This document shows positions 8,765 through 19,581 of a stretch of DNA of 64,000 nt, one piece after another. Below the pieces are notes generated by a model. The model did no database searches and was not told where the DNA came from. It worked only from the letters and a program-made list of their open reading frames with translations. Location of the stretch: assembly GCA_028277745.1 (NCBI GenBank), contig JANQFR010000082.1, positions 1-64,000 on the forward strand. The letters run 5' to 3'. The stretch is from Phycisphaeraceae bacterium. Its GTDB lineage: Bacteria; Planctomycetota; Phycisphaerae; Phycisphaerales; Phycisphaeraceae. The translations under genes were made by a program, and so were the position numbers. Every line of letters begins with the position of its first letter. Position 1 is the first letter of the stretch.

Positions 8765-10171
8765 ATGAAGCATTTCGATTGTGTCATTATCGGCACGGGC
8801 CCGGCCGGCCAGAAGGCGGCCATCCAGGCCGCCAAGCTCGGCAAATCGGTCGCCATCATCGAGAAAAACAACGTGCTGGGCGGCGCCCAGATCAACACCG
8901 GCACGATCCCCTCCAAAGCGCTGCGCGAGGCGGCGCTGCACCTCACCGGCGCCAGCAAACGCGGCCTGTTCGGCGAGTCGTACCGCGTCAAAAAGAACAT
9001 CACCATCGCCGACCTGATCAGCGTCTCCCAACGCGTCATCCGGCACGAGTGGGAGGTCATCCGCGACCAGTTCGAACGCAACCGCGTCGAGCTGATCTGG
9101 GGCGAAGGGCACTTCGAGGGCCCCAACCTCGTCCAGATCAGCCGCGCCGACGAGACCGAGATGATCACCGGCGACAAGTTCCTGCTCGGCGTGGGGACCC
9201 GGCCGGCCACGCCGTCCCACGTGCCGTTCAACGACTACAACATCCTCAGCTCCGACAGCCTGCTCAACCTCGAGTCCCTGCCGCGCACCATGATCGTCGT
9301 GGGCGGGGGCGTGATCGGCGTCGAGTACGCCTGCATCATGGCCACCCTCGGCGTCCGCGTTACCCTCGTCGAGGGCCGGCAGCAGGTCCTGGGCTTCCTG
9401 GACCAGGAGATCGCCGAGGCGTTCCAGTACTTCATGCGCCAGTCGGGCATTACCCTGCGCCTCGGCGAGAAGGTCGACAAGATCAGCGAGGTCGAGGACC
9501 ACAACGGGACCGTCCACAAGCTGGTGCAGGCCCAGCTCGAATCCGGCAAGACCCTCAAGGCCGAGACCCTGCTCTACTGCGTCGGACGCCAGGGCGTGTG
9601 CGGCCAGCTCGGCCTCGACAACGTCGGGATCGAGTACGACGACCGTGAACGCCTGCACGTCAACGAGAACTACCAGACCAACGTCGGGCACATTTACGCC
9701 GCCGGCGACGTCATCGGCTTCCCGGCGCTGGCGTCAACCAGCATGGAGCAGGGCCGCCGCGCCATCTGCCACGCCTTCGGCCTGGAGACCTCCAAGTTCA
9801 ACAACGTCTTCCCCTTCGGCATCTACGCCGTCCCCGAGATCTCCATGGTCGGCCAGACCGAAGAGCAACTCACCGAGGAAGGCGTCCCCTACGAGGCCGG
9901 CGTCGCGTCTTACAAGGAGATCGCCCGGGGCCAGATCCTCGGCGACGAGTTGGGCATGCTCAAGCTGCTGATCCACCAGGACAACAAGAAGCTCCTGGGC
10001 GTCCACGCGATCGGCACCGGCGCGACCGAGCTGATCCACATCGGCCAGGCGGTGATGGCGCTGGGCGGCACGGCGGAGTTCTTCGTCGATAACGTCTTCA
10101 ACTTCCCGACGCTGGCCGAGTGCTACAAGGTCGCGGCGTACAACGGGCTGAACAAGCTCGCGCACGTCTAA
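8765..10171 (+). CDS. sthA: Soluble pyridine nucleotide transhydrogenase (Si-specific)
   Basis: Flavoprotein of 468 aa that exchanges hydride between NADPH and NAD+ without proton pumping, balancing cellular redox pools. The FAD-binding Rossmann motif is GTGPAGQKAA at the N-terminus. The NAD-binding motif is VGGGVIGVEYACIMATLGVR near residue 180. The second FAD segment is IYAAGDVIGFPALASTSMEQ near residue 310, and the C-terminal dimerisation domain runs from about 345. The redox-active CxxxxC of disulfide reductases is absent: the equivalent stretch reads GGAQINTGTIPSKALR, as expected for SthA rather than lipoamide dehydrogenase. Cytosolic, single gene. Confidence 0.93.
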   Translation: MKHFDCVIIGTGPAGQKAAIQAAKLGKSVAIIEKNNVLGGAQINTGTIPSKALREAALHLTGASKRGLFGESYRVKKNITIADLISVSQRVIRHEWEVIRDQFERNRVELIWGEGHFEGPNLVQISRADETEMITGDKFLLGVGTRPATPSHVPFNDYNILSSDSLLNLESLPRTMIVVGGGVIGVEYACIMATLGVRVTLVEGRQQVLGFLDQEIAEAFQYFMRQSGITLRLGEKVDKISEVEDHNGTVHKLVQAQLESGKTLKAETLLYCVGRQGVCGQLGLDNVGIEYDDRERLHVNENYQTNVGHIYAAGDVIGFPALASTSMEQGRRAICHAFGLETSKFNNVFPFGIYAVPEISMVGQTEEQLTEEGVPYEAGVASYKEIARGQILGDELGMLKLLIHQDNKKLLGVHAIGTGATELIHIGQAVMALGGTAEFFVDNVFNFPTLAECYKVAAYNGLNKLAHV

Positions 10172-10197
10172 CGACTCATCATTTGCGACATAAATAG

Positions 10198-10219
10198 CCG
10201 GGCCGCTACGCGGCCCCGG
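10198..10219. repeat. GC-rich hairpin of the AGCCGGGCCGCTACG type
   Basis: CCGGGCCGC-TAC-GCGGCCCCGG folds into a stem with one bulge between two convergent genes (sthA and the MBL hydrolase). It resembles hairpins at 2301-2359 and 34569-34611 and may terminate both genes. Confidence 0.5.
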
Positions 10220-10237
10220 ACCAGGCAGGCATCGGCT

Positions 10238-11161
10238 TCACACCGGCGTCTGCGCCTCGGCCTCCGCCGCGGCGACCTGCTCCTCATAACGGCGGCGGTT
10301 GGTGCGGCTGTCCATCAGGATGAACACGCGGTCGCGGTGACGCGCCGGCACGTGACGCTCCAGCGTCTTGCGGGCATGGCCGATATGCGTGCGGCGGGAG
10401 AGGTGCGTCAGGATCACCGCCTCGGACGTAGACGCTTCCAGCAGGTCGATGATGTGATCGAGATGCAGGTGCTTGCCCACGTTGGCCCGGCTGCGGTGGC
10501 CCTCCTCCAGGAACGTGCACTCGGTGATGAGGATCTGAGCGTTCAGCACGTCTTCACGCTCGAAGTGCTTGCCCCACATCGTGTCGCCGGTGTAGCAGAC
10601 CAGCGGGATGTTGAGCAGCTGCGTGATCTCCCGGCCCTCGCTCTTGAGCTTCACGAGTTCTTCCTGCGTCAGACCGGCGTATTCGGGCTTGAGCTTGGAG
10701 CGTTTCTCCACCACCACGTAGCCCAGCGACGGAACCGTGTGAACCGTCTCGAAAGCCCGGAGATAGATGTTGTTCTTGATCTCGAGCTCGCCCTCGGGCT
10801 CAAGGGGGGAGACCTCGTAAGGGGTGCGCTGGGCTTCGAGCGAAACCCAGGCGTCCATCACGCCGCGGATCGGCCGCTCGAGGGAGGGGTGGCAGACGAC
10901 GGTGCCCGTGCCCATGCCCTGGAAATGGCGTTGGGAGTAGTAATAGGCGAGCCCGGCCGAATGGTCCATGTGGCCGTGGGTGAGGGCGACGTAGTTGGAG
11001 GACAGCGCGGTGCGGGGAGCGACGCCGATATCAAAGCAGACATCGAGTTCGGGGACCTGCACGAACGACTGCTCGCCGGCGATGGAGATGCCCTGGATGC
11101 GGTAGGGTGGGATGTAGAGGAAGCCGAGCGAGGGGTTGCGGGAAGGTTCGCGAGGGATCAT
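10238..11161 (-). CDS. Metallo-beta-lactamase fold hydrolase, RNase Z-like
   Basis: About 307 aa. The metal-binding motif THGHMDHSAG (HxHxDH) lies near residue 74. Later histidines are in KHLHLDHI and in the C-terminal TECTFLEEGH and LTHLSRRTH segments, an arrangement like ribonuclease Z and related hydrolases. The frame is open far upstream, but that upstream part is antisense to other features. I start at ATG 11161 (MIPREPS), with ATG 11206 as the alternative; neither has a strong ribosome site. The substrate may be tRNA 3' trailers or a small phosphodiester. The short exosite arm of true RNase Z is not obvious. Confidence 0.82.
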   Translation of the reverse strand: MIPREPSRNPSLGFLYIPPYRIQGISIAGEQSFVQVPELDVCFDIGVAPRTALSSNYVALTHGHMDHSAGLAYYYSQRHFQGMGTGTVVCHPSLERPIRGVMDAWVSLEAQRTPYEVSPLEPEGELEIKNNIYLRAFETVHTVPSLGYVVVEKRSKLKPEYAGLTQEELVKLKSEGREITQLLNIPLVCYTGDTMWGKHFEREDVLNAQILITECTFLEEGHRSRANVGKHLHLDHIIDLLEASTSEAVILTHLSRRTHIGHARKTLERHVPARHRDRVFILMDSRTNRRRYEEQVAAAEAEAQTPV

Positions 11162-11246
11162 GGGTGTCCGGGGCGCAGCGGTCAGACAGGGGATGCGAAA
11201 CATCAGGCGACCGCTGCGCGGGGCGAAGGCCTGAACGGATCGGAAT

Positions 11247-11321
11247 CGACCGGTGCGGGGATCGAACCCGCCACGCCGTCGGGGCGACGCCGACGGAAGC
11301 CTGACGCAGGGCGCCACGGTC
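11247..11321 (-). ncRNA. tRNA-like element with perfect T-arm
   Basis: On the minus strand a canonical T-arm is present: stem GCGGG / CCCGC around loop TTCGATC. It is preceded by a 7-bp hairpin with a 7-nt loop in the anticodon-arm position and flanked by a partly paired acceptor (GACCG / CGGTC). The 75-nt length fits a tRNA. However, the D-loop lacks GG, position 33 is not U, and no CCA follows. It is a degenerate tRNA, an unusual tRNA, or chance. Confidence 0.3.
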
Positions 11322-11440
11322 GGGCGGGCGGCGACGCTCGCCGCCCTCTTATTCGGAGTATCGCATCCCGGCGTCGGAGGGTCAATAGAAACCGACGCAC
11401 GCCGGTTCGCGTTGCGGGGGCGAGACGTTACGCTGGACCT

Positions 11441-12253
11441 ATGACGCAGACGGACGCTCCGCGATGGCGTTTCGGCGAAGTGAAGCCGGTGATCGGGATG
11501 CTGCACCTGCCGGCCTTGCCCGGTTCGCCGCGGTTCGGGGGCGACCGGGGCGCGGTCCGCGATGCGGTGCTGCGTGACGCCGAAGCGCTCGCGGCCGGCG
11601 GGGTCGACGGGCTGATGATGGAGAACTTCGGCGACACGCCCTTCTTCAAGGACCGCGTGCCGGCGCACACCGTGTCGCACATGACGCGGCTGGCGGAGGA
11701 GGTCCGCCGGGCGTGGCCGGACGTGCCGCTGGGCGTCAATGTGTTGCGCAACGACGTGATGTCGGCCCTGGCGATCGCGGACGCGGTGGGCGGCGCCTGC
11801 GTGCGGGTTAACGTCCTGAGCGGGGCGGTGCTGGCCGACCAGGGGATCATCGAAAGCCGGGCGGCGGAGGTGATGCGGTACCGCTCGGCGCTGGGCGCGG
11901 CCGACGTGGCGGTGTGGGCGGACGTCGCGGTGAAGCACGCCGCGCCGTTGGCGGCCCGGCCGCTGGAGGAAGAGGCGCGGGAACTGGTCGGCCGGGCGAT
12001 GGCGGACGCGTTGATCATGACGGGGTCGGGGACCGGGCGGCCGACCTCGATGGAGGAGTTGGCGGCGGTGAAAACGGCGGCCGGGCCCGCGCCGGTGCTG
12101 GTGGGCAGCGGTGTGGCGCCGGAGAACATCCGGGAGCTGTCGTCGGTCGCCGACGGCTTCATCGTCGGCAGTTCTTTGAAGCATGGCGGCCGGGCGACCG
12201 AGCCGGTGGACCGGCAACGGGTCCGGGCGCTGATGGAAGCGTTGGCGGGATGA
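11441..12253 (+). CDS. BtpA family TIM-barrel protein
   Basis: About 270 aa, starting MTQTDAPRWRFGEVKPVIGM. The family signature LHLPALPGSP near the N-terminus, DGLMMENFGDTPF and the C-terminal VGSGVAPENI plus GFIVGSSLK (phosphate-binding loops of a TIM barrel) identify BtpA/SgcQ-type proteins. BtpA was named for photosystem I stability in cyanobacteria, but homologues in non-phototrophs have no settled role and some lie in sugar or nucleoside loci. Cytosolic. It diverges from the MBL hydrolase with the tRNA-like element between them. Confidence 0.85.
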   Translation: MTQTDAPRWRFGEVKPVIGMLHLPALPGSPRFGGDRGAVRDAVLRDAEALAAGGVDGLMMENFGDTPFFKDRVPAHTVSHMTRLAEEVRRAWPDVPLGVNVLRNDVMSALAIADAVGGACVRVNVLSGAVLADQGIIESRAAEVMRYRSALGAADVAVWADVAVKHAAPLAARPLEEEARELVGRAMADALIMTGSGTGRPTSMEELAAVKTAAGPAPVLVGSGVAPENIRELSSVADGFIVGSSLKHGGRATEPVDRQRVRALMEALAG

Positions 12254-12354
12254 CGCACCGCTTAGCGCCGGCCCGCAGGGTCGGGCTGTCGCAGTGGACG
12301 CGGGGAGAAGCGTATGATTGATCTGGAAGACAGGAATCGGCCAAGAGGCGGGTC

Positions 12355-14421
12355 ATGAATCAACGCGACAACCCAACCGCCGAGCCCTCGGGCGACCGAC
12401 TCGCGGCGCTCCAGGCCCGGGTGGAGCAGCTCGAAAAAGAGCTGGCGGCGAACCTCAGCGCCCAGCAGGAGTTGCGCGAAGCCGGCGACCTGCTGAGCCG
12501 GCACCTCGACAACATGCCGCTGGGCGTCCTTGAATGGGACAGCGAATTCCGGCTCGTCCGCTGGTCGGGGACGGCCGAGCAGATCTTCGGCTGGAAAGCC
12601 GAGGAAGTCTGCGGCAAAAAATACGGCGAGTGGCGGTTCGTCCACGACGATGACCTGGACGACGTGAACGAGATCGCCCGCCGCCTGCTGACCGGCGTCG
12701 AGCAGAGCAACATCAGCAACAACCGCAACTACCGCCGCGACAATTCGGTGGTCTTCTGCCAGTGGTGCAATTCGGTGCTGCTGGACGAGGAAGGACGGCT
12801 GGTGTCGATCCTGTCGCACGTCCAGGACATGTCGCGCCTCAGGCACGTGCAGAACTCACTGCACGAACTGAACCGGGCGCTGCAGCGAGAGGCCGCCGAG
12901 CGCCGCCGGGCCGAGGCCGCCCTGGCGTCGGCGAACGAACGGATGCACTTCCTGCTCGCCGCCACGCCCGTGGTCATCTACAGCTGCAGCGTGGAGGGCG
13001 AGCGCAACGCCACGTTCGTCAGCAACAACATCGAACAGGTTTTCGGCTACCGCGCCGAGCAGGTCATCTCAACGCCGGGCTTCTGGATGCAGCACATCCA
13101 CCCCGAGGACCGCCAGCGCGCCGCGGACTCCATCCCGCCCGAGGCCGGCGACGAGCCGCGCGTCAACGAATACCGCTTCCGATGCCACTCCGACGAGTAT
13201 CGGTGGGTCCGCGACGTGGTCCGCCGGGTCCACGCCTCGGAAGACGGGGCCGACGAGCTGGTCGGCTACTGCCTGGACATCCAGGAGCAGAAGCAGGTCG
13301 AACAGCAGCTGCGGCTCGTGCAGTCCGCGATCGATCAGGTCGACGAGTCGGTCGTGATCACCGATGCGGTGGTCGACCGGCCCGGGCCGCACATCATCTA
13401 CGCCAACCCCGCGTTCTACCGCGTCACCGGCTACACCCCCCAGGAGGTGATCGGTCGCTCGCCCCGCATCCTCCAGGGCCCCGCCACCAGCCGGGCCATT
13501 CTCCGCCGGGTCCGCGCCAGCCTCATGGCCGGCCACTCGCTGCGGGAAGAGGCGATCAACTACCGCAAAGACGGCTCGATCTACCACGTCGAATGGCAGA
13601 TCGCCCCCGTCCGCAACGAAGCCGGCGAGATCGTCAACTGGGTCTCGATCCAACGCGATATCACGCACGCCAAGCGTCAGGAGGAGGAGGCCAACCGCCG
13701 CGATGCGGAGATGGCCCACGCCGCCCGGCTCAGCACGATGGGCGAGATGGCCTCGGGCATCGCCCACGAGCTCAACCAACCCCTGGCCGCCATCGCCAAC
13801 TACGTCCACGGCTGCCAGCAACGCCTGCGCTCAGGCCGGATCAGCCCCGAGGAGTTGTCCACGGTCCTCGAGCGCGTCGTCGGCCAGGCCGAACGCTCCG
13901 GCGAGATCATCCGCCGCATGCGCAACTTCGTCCGCAAGCGCGAACCCCAGCGCGAGGCGGCCGACGTCAACGACCTGGTCCACAACGTGGTCGGCCTGCT
14001 CCAACCCGAGGCCCGCCGGCGCGGCGTGCAGATCGACCTCGAACTCACCGATGACCCGGCCGTCCTCCGGCTCGACACCATCCAGATCGAGCAGGTGATC
14101 GTGAATCTGCTGCAGAACAGCTTCGACGCGATCGCCTCCAACGAGCCGGGCGATCGCCGCGTACGGATCCGCACCGTCACCGAGCCCGACGCGGTCCGCA
14201 TCGAGGTCAGCGACAACGGGCCGGGGCTCAAACCCCAGGAACTCGACCGGATTTTCGATCCTTTCTACACGACCAAGTCGGAAGGGATGGGCGTGGGCCT
14301 GAACATCAGCGAGTCCATCATCCACTCCCACAACGGCAAGCTCCACGCCACGAATAACCCGGATCGCGGAACGACTTTCGTCGCGATTCTGTTCCGCCAA
14401 ATGGCGTCCAATCCGGTCTAA
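12355..14421 (+). CDS. PAS-domain sensor histidine kinase, FixL-like
   Basis: A 688-aa kinase that should autophosphorylate and pass phosphate to the response regulator encoded next. An N-terminal coiled coil (residues about 15-50) is followed by PAS domains at roughly 50-165, 200-315 and 320-440, the last with a PAC segment. The dimerisation helix carries His471 in SGIAHELNQPLAA. The ATPase domain has the N box (VNLLQNSFDAI), G1 (SDNGPGL) and GVGLNISESI. No membrane span is predicted, so it is a cytosolic sensor. The architecture and the neighbour resemble FixL/FixJ. No heme-binding histidine could be assigned with confidence, so the signal (oxygen, redox or ligand) is unknown. Confidence 0.92.
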   Translation: MNQRDNPTAEPSGDRLAALQARVEQLEKELAANLSAQQELREAGDLLSRHLDNMPLGVLEWDSEFRLVRWSGTAEQIFGWKAEEVCGKKYGEWRFVHDDDLDDVNEIARRLLTGVEQSNISNNRNYRRDNSVVFCQWCNSVLLDEEGRLVSILSHVQDMSRLRHVQNSLHELNRALQREAAERRRAEAALASANERMHFLLAATPVVIYSCSVEGERNATFVSNNIEQVFGYRAEQVISTPGFWMQHIHPEDRQRAADSIPPEAGDEPRVNEYRFRCHSDEYRWVRDVVRRVHASEDGADELVGYCLDIQEQKQVEQQLRLVQSAIDQVDESVVITDAVVDRPGPHIIYANPAFYRVTGYTPQEVIGRSPRILQGPATSRAILRRVRASLMAGHSLREEAINYRKDGSIYHVEWQIAPVRNEAGEIVNWVSIQRDITHAKRQEEEANRRDAEMAHAARLSTMGEMASGIAHELNQPLAAIANYVHGCQQRLRSGRISPEELSTVLERVVGQAERSGEIIRRMRNFVRKREPQREAADVNDLVHNVVGLLQPEARRRGVQIDLELTDDPAVLRLDTIQIEQVIVNLLQNSFDAIASNEPGDRRVRIRTVTEPDAVRIEVSDNGPGLKPQELDRIFDPFYTTKSEGMGVGLNISESIIHSHNGKLHATNNPDRGTTFVAILFRQMASNPV

Positions 14422-14474
14422 ATCAGGCCGAATACGGGTTTATTCTTAGCATTAATAGGGGGATTTGGCAGGAA

Positions 14475-14551
14475 TTCCGCTCATTTCAGCGGAAGCTTAC
14501 GATAAACTAGCAATTAGTCCGATGAGGGTTTCATCGTAGTTTGATGAAACC
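14475..14551. promoter_or_regulatory. Two hairpins in the kinase-regulator spacer
   Basis: TTCCGCT / AGCGGAA (14475-14494, 6-nt loop) and GGTTTCATC / GATGAAACC (14527-14551, 7-nt loop) lie in the 213-base spacer. They may attenuate transcription into the regulator gene or serve as operators. A GG-N10-GC spacing compatible with a sigma-54 core overlaps at 14467-14480, but the -12 box is poor. Confidence 0.4.
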
Positions 14552-14634
14552 GCTTGTTTGCGTTTGCGCAATTCGCTTGAAGAACATGGGCGCCGCCCTG
14601 TCTGTCGTTGGCTTTCCGTCCAGGGGAATCTCAA

Positions 14635-15285
14635 ATGGTGTCGACAGCATCACCTACCGTGTACGTCATTGACGATGATCAAGCTGTACGTGAGTCGTTG
14701 CAGTGGCTGATCGAGTCGGTCGGGCTCAACGTCCAGACGTATGAGAACGCCAACGCGCTGCTCCAGGAGTGCGAAGAGATCCGCTCGGGGTGCCTGGTGG
14801 TCGACATCCGGTTGCCGGGGATGAGCGGGCTGGACCTGCAGGACCGTTTGCAGGCGGAGGGGTGCCACTTACCGGTGATCATCATCACCGGGCACGGCGA
14901 CGTGCCGGTCGCGATCCGCGCGATGAAGGCGGGGGCTTTCGACTTCATTGAAAAACCCTTCAGCGACCAGGTGTTGCTCGACCGTATCCGCGAAGCGCTC
15001 AAGGAAGACGAGAACCGCCGCATCAGCTCCGCCCGCGCCGCCGAGATCGAGGCCAAGCGTAAGCTGCTCACCCCCCGGGAGGTGGAGGTCATGGACCTGG
15101 TGGTGCGGGGCCGGCTCAACAAGCAGATCGCCGCCGAGTTGGGGCTGAGCCACAAGACCATCGAGGTCCACCGGGCCCACGTCATGGACAAGATGCAGGC
15201 GCAGAGCCTGGCCGAGCTGGTCCGCATGGCGGTGGTGCTCGAACAGGAAGAGGAAAGCGCGGCCGTCGCGCCCAAGCTCAACTGA
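14635..15285 (+). CDS. Response regulator, FixJ/NarL type
   Basis: About 216 aa. The receiver domain (residues 8-125) has the acidic pair in YVIDDDQAV, phospho-acceptor Asp57 in VVDIRLPGMSG, Thr in IIITGHGD and Lys in IEKPFSD. The C-terminal LuxR-type helix-turn-helix (about 145-205) reads LTPREVEVMDLVVRG with the recognition helix NKQIAAELGLSHKTIEVHRA. ATG 14635 is preceded by AGGGGA at 8 bases, so this start is preferred over the upstream frame extension. It should be phosphorylated by the adjacent PAS kinase and activate transcription. Confidence 0.93.
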   Translation: MVSTASPTVYVIDDDQAVRESLQWLIESVGLNVQTYENANALLQECEEIRSGCLVVDIRLPGMSGLDLQDRLQAEGCHLPVIIITGHGDVPVAIRAMKAGAFDFIEKPFSDQVLLDRIREALKEDENRRISSARAAEIEAKRKLLTPREVEVMDLVVRGRLNKQIAAELGLSHKTIEVHRAHVMDKMQAQSLAELVRMAVVLEQEEESAAVAPKLN

Positions 15286-17090
<1,805 letters not shown>

Positions 17091-17178
17091 ACCCGCGTGT
17101 TATCCGCCGCCCCTTAGCCTCGCATGCGCATGCGGGGCTCCGGCGCTCTCAACGTCTACGTTTTTCTTGTGATTTGTG

Positions 17179-18279
17179 TTACTTGATCAGGACCTCGGCG
17201 CCGCCCTTGTCGGCGGACTCGTAGATCGCGTCGAGCATCTGCTGGACCATCAGGCCCTGCTCGGCGGCGATGATCGTGGGCTTGTCGTAGAGGCAATGGT
17301 CGACAAAGTCGCGCAGCTTCAGGTTGAAGTAGGTCCCAAAGCCCTTCATGTTCCCGACGTAGGCCGGCGTCATGTTCATCATGTAGCCGTTCTGGTCGGT
17401 GAAGACCTCGGACGCGCCCCACTTGGCGCCGCCCTTGGTGCCCATGATCTGGAAGTCCATGGTCCCGTTGTGCTCATGATGGGCGGCGAACGAAGCCTCG
17501 ACGTGGATGACGGCCCCGTCCTCGAAACGGATGTGCCCGATGGCGAGGTCCTCGACGGTGTAGGTCTTATAGTCCCAGCCGGCCCAGTTGGACGCGACGC
17601 GTTTGGAGGGCTTGTTGCCGAGGTAGGTATCGGTCATGCCGACGGCGGCGACGGGCCGGGGGCTGCCCATGGTGTAGTGGCACATCTCCAGGACGTGGAC
17701 GCCGATGTCGATCATCGGGCCGCCGCCCTGCAGTTCCTTGCGGCCGAACACGCCCCAGTTGGGGATGCCGCGTCGCCGCAGGGCCTGGACGCGGCCGAAG
17801 CGGATGTCGCCCATCACGCCGTCGTCAACCAGCCGCTTGAGGAACACGGTCTTGGGGTCGAAGCGGTACTGAAAGCCGATGCAGAGCTTCTTCTTGGCGG
17901 CCTTGGCGGCGGCGATCATGGCCTTGGCCTCCTTGGCGTTGAGGGCCATGGGTTTTTCGACGATGACGTGGGCGCCGGCCTTGAGCGCAGCAATGGATGC
18001 CGGGGCGTGCAGGCCGTTGGGCGTACAGACGTTGACCGCGTCCGGCTTGAGCTTCCGCAGCATCTTCTTGTAATCGGTGAACAGGTTTTCCCGGGGGATG
18101 CCGTACTCGTCGGCCTTTTCCTCCATCGGCGGCATGGCGACGTCGGAGAGGCCGATCACGCGGACATCGACGAAGTTCTTCAGGGCGCTGAGGTGGGCGT
18201 TGGCGATCCCTCCGGCGCCGATAAAGGCCATGGTCAGGGTTTTCTTGCCCTGAGAACGGGCCGGTCGAGTCTTACTCAT
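17179..18279 (-). CDS. Gfo/Idh/MocA family oxidoreductase
   Basis: A 366-aa NAD(P)-dependent dehydrogenase of the sugar/inositol type. The N-terminal Rossmann motif is FIGAGGIANAHLSAL. The conserved EKP motif with the catalytic lysine is in HVIVEKPMALNAKEAKAMI near residue 115. The C-terminal alpha/beta sheet domain holds GGGPMIDIGVHVLEMCHY, where the histidine and aspartate shape the substrate pocket. No signal peptide or twin-arginine motif near the start (the RPARSQGKK stretch lacks the hydrophobic core), so cytosolic. Substrate unknown; planctomycetes carry many paralogues for glycan breakdown. Confidence 0.9.
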   Translation of the reverse strand: MSKTRPARSQGKKTLTMAFIGAGGIANAHLSALKNFVDVRVIGLSDVAMPPMEEKADEYGIPRENLFTDYKKMLRKLKPDAVNVCTPNGLHAPASIAALKAGAHVIVEKPMALNAKEAKAMIAAAKAAKKKLCIGFQYRFDPKTVFLKRLVDDGVMGDIRFGRVQALRRRGIPNWGVFGRKELQGGGPMIDIGVHVLEMCHYTMGSPRPVAAVGMTDTYLGNKPSKRVASNWAGWDYKTYTVEDLAIGHIRFEDGAVIHVEASFAAHHEHNGTMDFQIMGTKGGAKWGASEVFTDQNGYMMNMTPAYVGNMKGFGTYFNLKLRDFVDHCLYDKPTIIAAEQGLMVQQMLDAIYESADKGGAEVLIK

Positions 18280-18492
18280 TGAACTCTCTCAATCTGTGAA
18301 AAGTAGTGAAAATGGGCGGGGCATTCTCGTGATTTCGCAGCCCCGACGCAACTTATGCCAATCATCCTACTGGACAAAAACCGGTAATTGGTGTTCAATG
18401 AAGGACCCACGCGATCCGTTGCGGCTCTGATTATCCTAATCAGGCGGTATCTGACCTATGCCAGGCGTTTCGTCTTTGGAGACCATGCGATC

Positions 18493-19578
18493 ATGCTGAC
18501 GTTCGGATTTGCCGATACGCAGCCGTCGGCCCCGCCCCCGCCCCCGGAACCAGACGAGGGCGACGCGAACGACGCCCCACAGTCCGAATCGCTCAACGAG
18601 CTGGCGGCGGTTGAAGAGGAGATGGAGCAGGACGACCAGCCGTCGGTCGGCGAAGAGGTCAACGCCACCCTGATGTCCCTGCTGCCCTGGGGCATCTCGA
18701 TCATCTTCCACGCGGGGCTCGTGCTGCTGGCGGTCTTCATCGTCTGGTCGACGGTGACGAGCGTCGACGAGGAGGAAGTGATCGTCCCGGTCATCCGCCT
18801 CAGCCAGACCCCCGGGGCCCCGCTCCAGATGAAGACCACCCAGCGGGTCCAGCGGACATCGAGCGCGGCCCGACGCAGCGTCTCGCGCAGCACCGCCACG
18901 AGCACGGCGCTGCGGTCCACGGTCGACACGCGGAACACTCTCATCGGCGTCACCGGGGGCTCGGCGGGCAAGGCCAGCCCGTTCGGGACCGACGTCGCCG
19001 GCGCCGGGCAGTTCAAGACCAGCTTCTTCGGCGCCGGGGGCAACGCCCGGCGCATCGTCTTCCTGGTCGACGCCTCCGGCTCGCTTATCGCCGAACTGCC
19101 CTTTGTCATCCTGGAGCTGAAAAAAACCATCCAGCAGCTCAGCGAGAAACAGTCGTTCACCATCATCTTTTTCCAGGGTGACAGCGTGATCGAGGTCCCC
19201 CCCCGCGGCCTGAAAAAAGCCGACGCCCAAACCAAGCAACGCGTCACCGACTGGATCGATACGAGCAATCACAATATCGTCGCGGTCGGAAAATCCAGCC
19301 CCATCAAGGCGCTGCGCACCGCGCTGCGCTACAAGCCCCAGTTGCTTTACCTGCTCTCGGACAACATCACCGGCGAAGGACGCTACGAGGTCGACCAGCG
19401 CCGGCTGCTGCGTGAGATCGAGGAAGCCAACAAGAGCAACACAAAAATCAACACGATCCAGTTCCTCTACCACGACCCGCTGACGGAGTTCGGCCTGAAG
19501 GGGACCCTGGAGTTGATCAGCAACCGCAGCGGCGGGGTGCATCGTTTTGTGCCGGAAAGTGAATTAGGGATTCAATAA
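18493..19578 (+). CDS. Membrane-anchored von Willebrand A protein
   Basis: About 361 aa. The N-terminal 60 residues are proline- and acid-rich (a PPPPPEPDEGD tract) and should be cytosolic. One membrane span follows at about 66-88, then a Ser/Thr/Arg-rich linker, then a VWA domain from about 186 to the end, placed in the periplasm. The MIDAS metal motif is DASGS at 193-197. The topology copies TonB: a short cytosolic end, one span and a long periplasmic arm with Pro/Arg. It opens a tight cluster with ExbB and two ExbDs, so I infer that it is the moving or load-bearing partner of that motor. ATG 18493 is preceded by GGAG at 11 bases; the longer frame from 18388 is less likely. Confidence 0.8.
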   Translation: MLTFGFADTQPSAPPPPPEPDEGDANDAPQSESLNELAAVEEEMEQDDQPSVGEEVNATLMSLLPWGISIIFHAGLVLLAVFIVWSTVTSVDEEEVIVPVIRLSQTPGAPLQMKTTQRVQRTSSAARRSVSRSTATSTALRSTVDTRNTLIGVTGGSAGKASPFGTDVAGAGQFKTSFFGAGGNARRIVFLVDASGSLIAELPFVILELKKTIQQLSEKQSFTIIFFQGDSVIEVPPRGLKKADAQTKQRVTDWIDTSNHNIVAVGKSSPIKALRTALRYKPQLLYLLSDNITGEGRYEVDQRRLLREIEEANKSNTKINTIQFLYHDPLTEFGLKGTLELISNRSGGVHRFVPESELGIQ

Positions 19579-19581
19579 GCC

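Noticed and set aside
8765..10171. Dihydrolipoamide dehydrogenase or mercuric reductase
   Set aside because: The redox-active CxxxxC is absent and GTIPSKALR matches soluble transhydrogenase.
11162..12217. Long upstream extension of the MBL-hydrolase frame
   Set aside because: It is antisense to the BtpA gene and the tRNA-like element; its Arg/His/Pro-rich translation is typical of GC-rich shadow frames.
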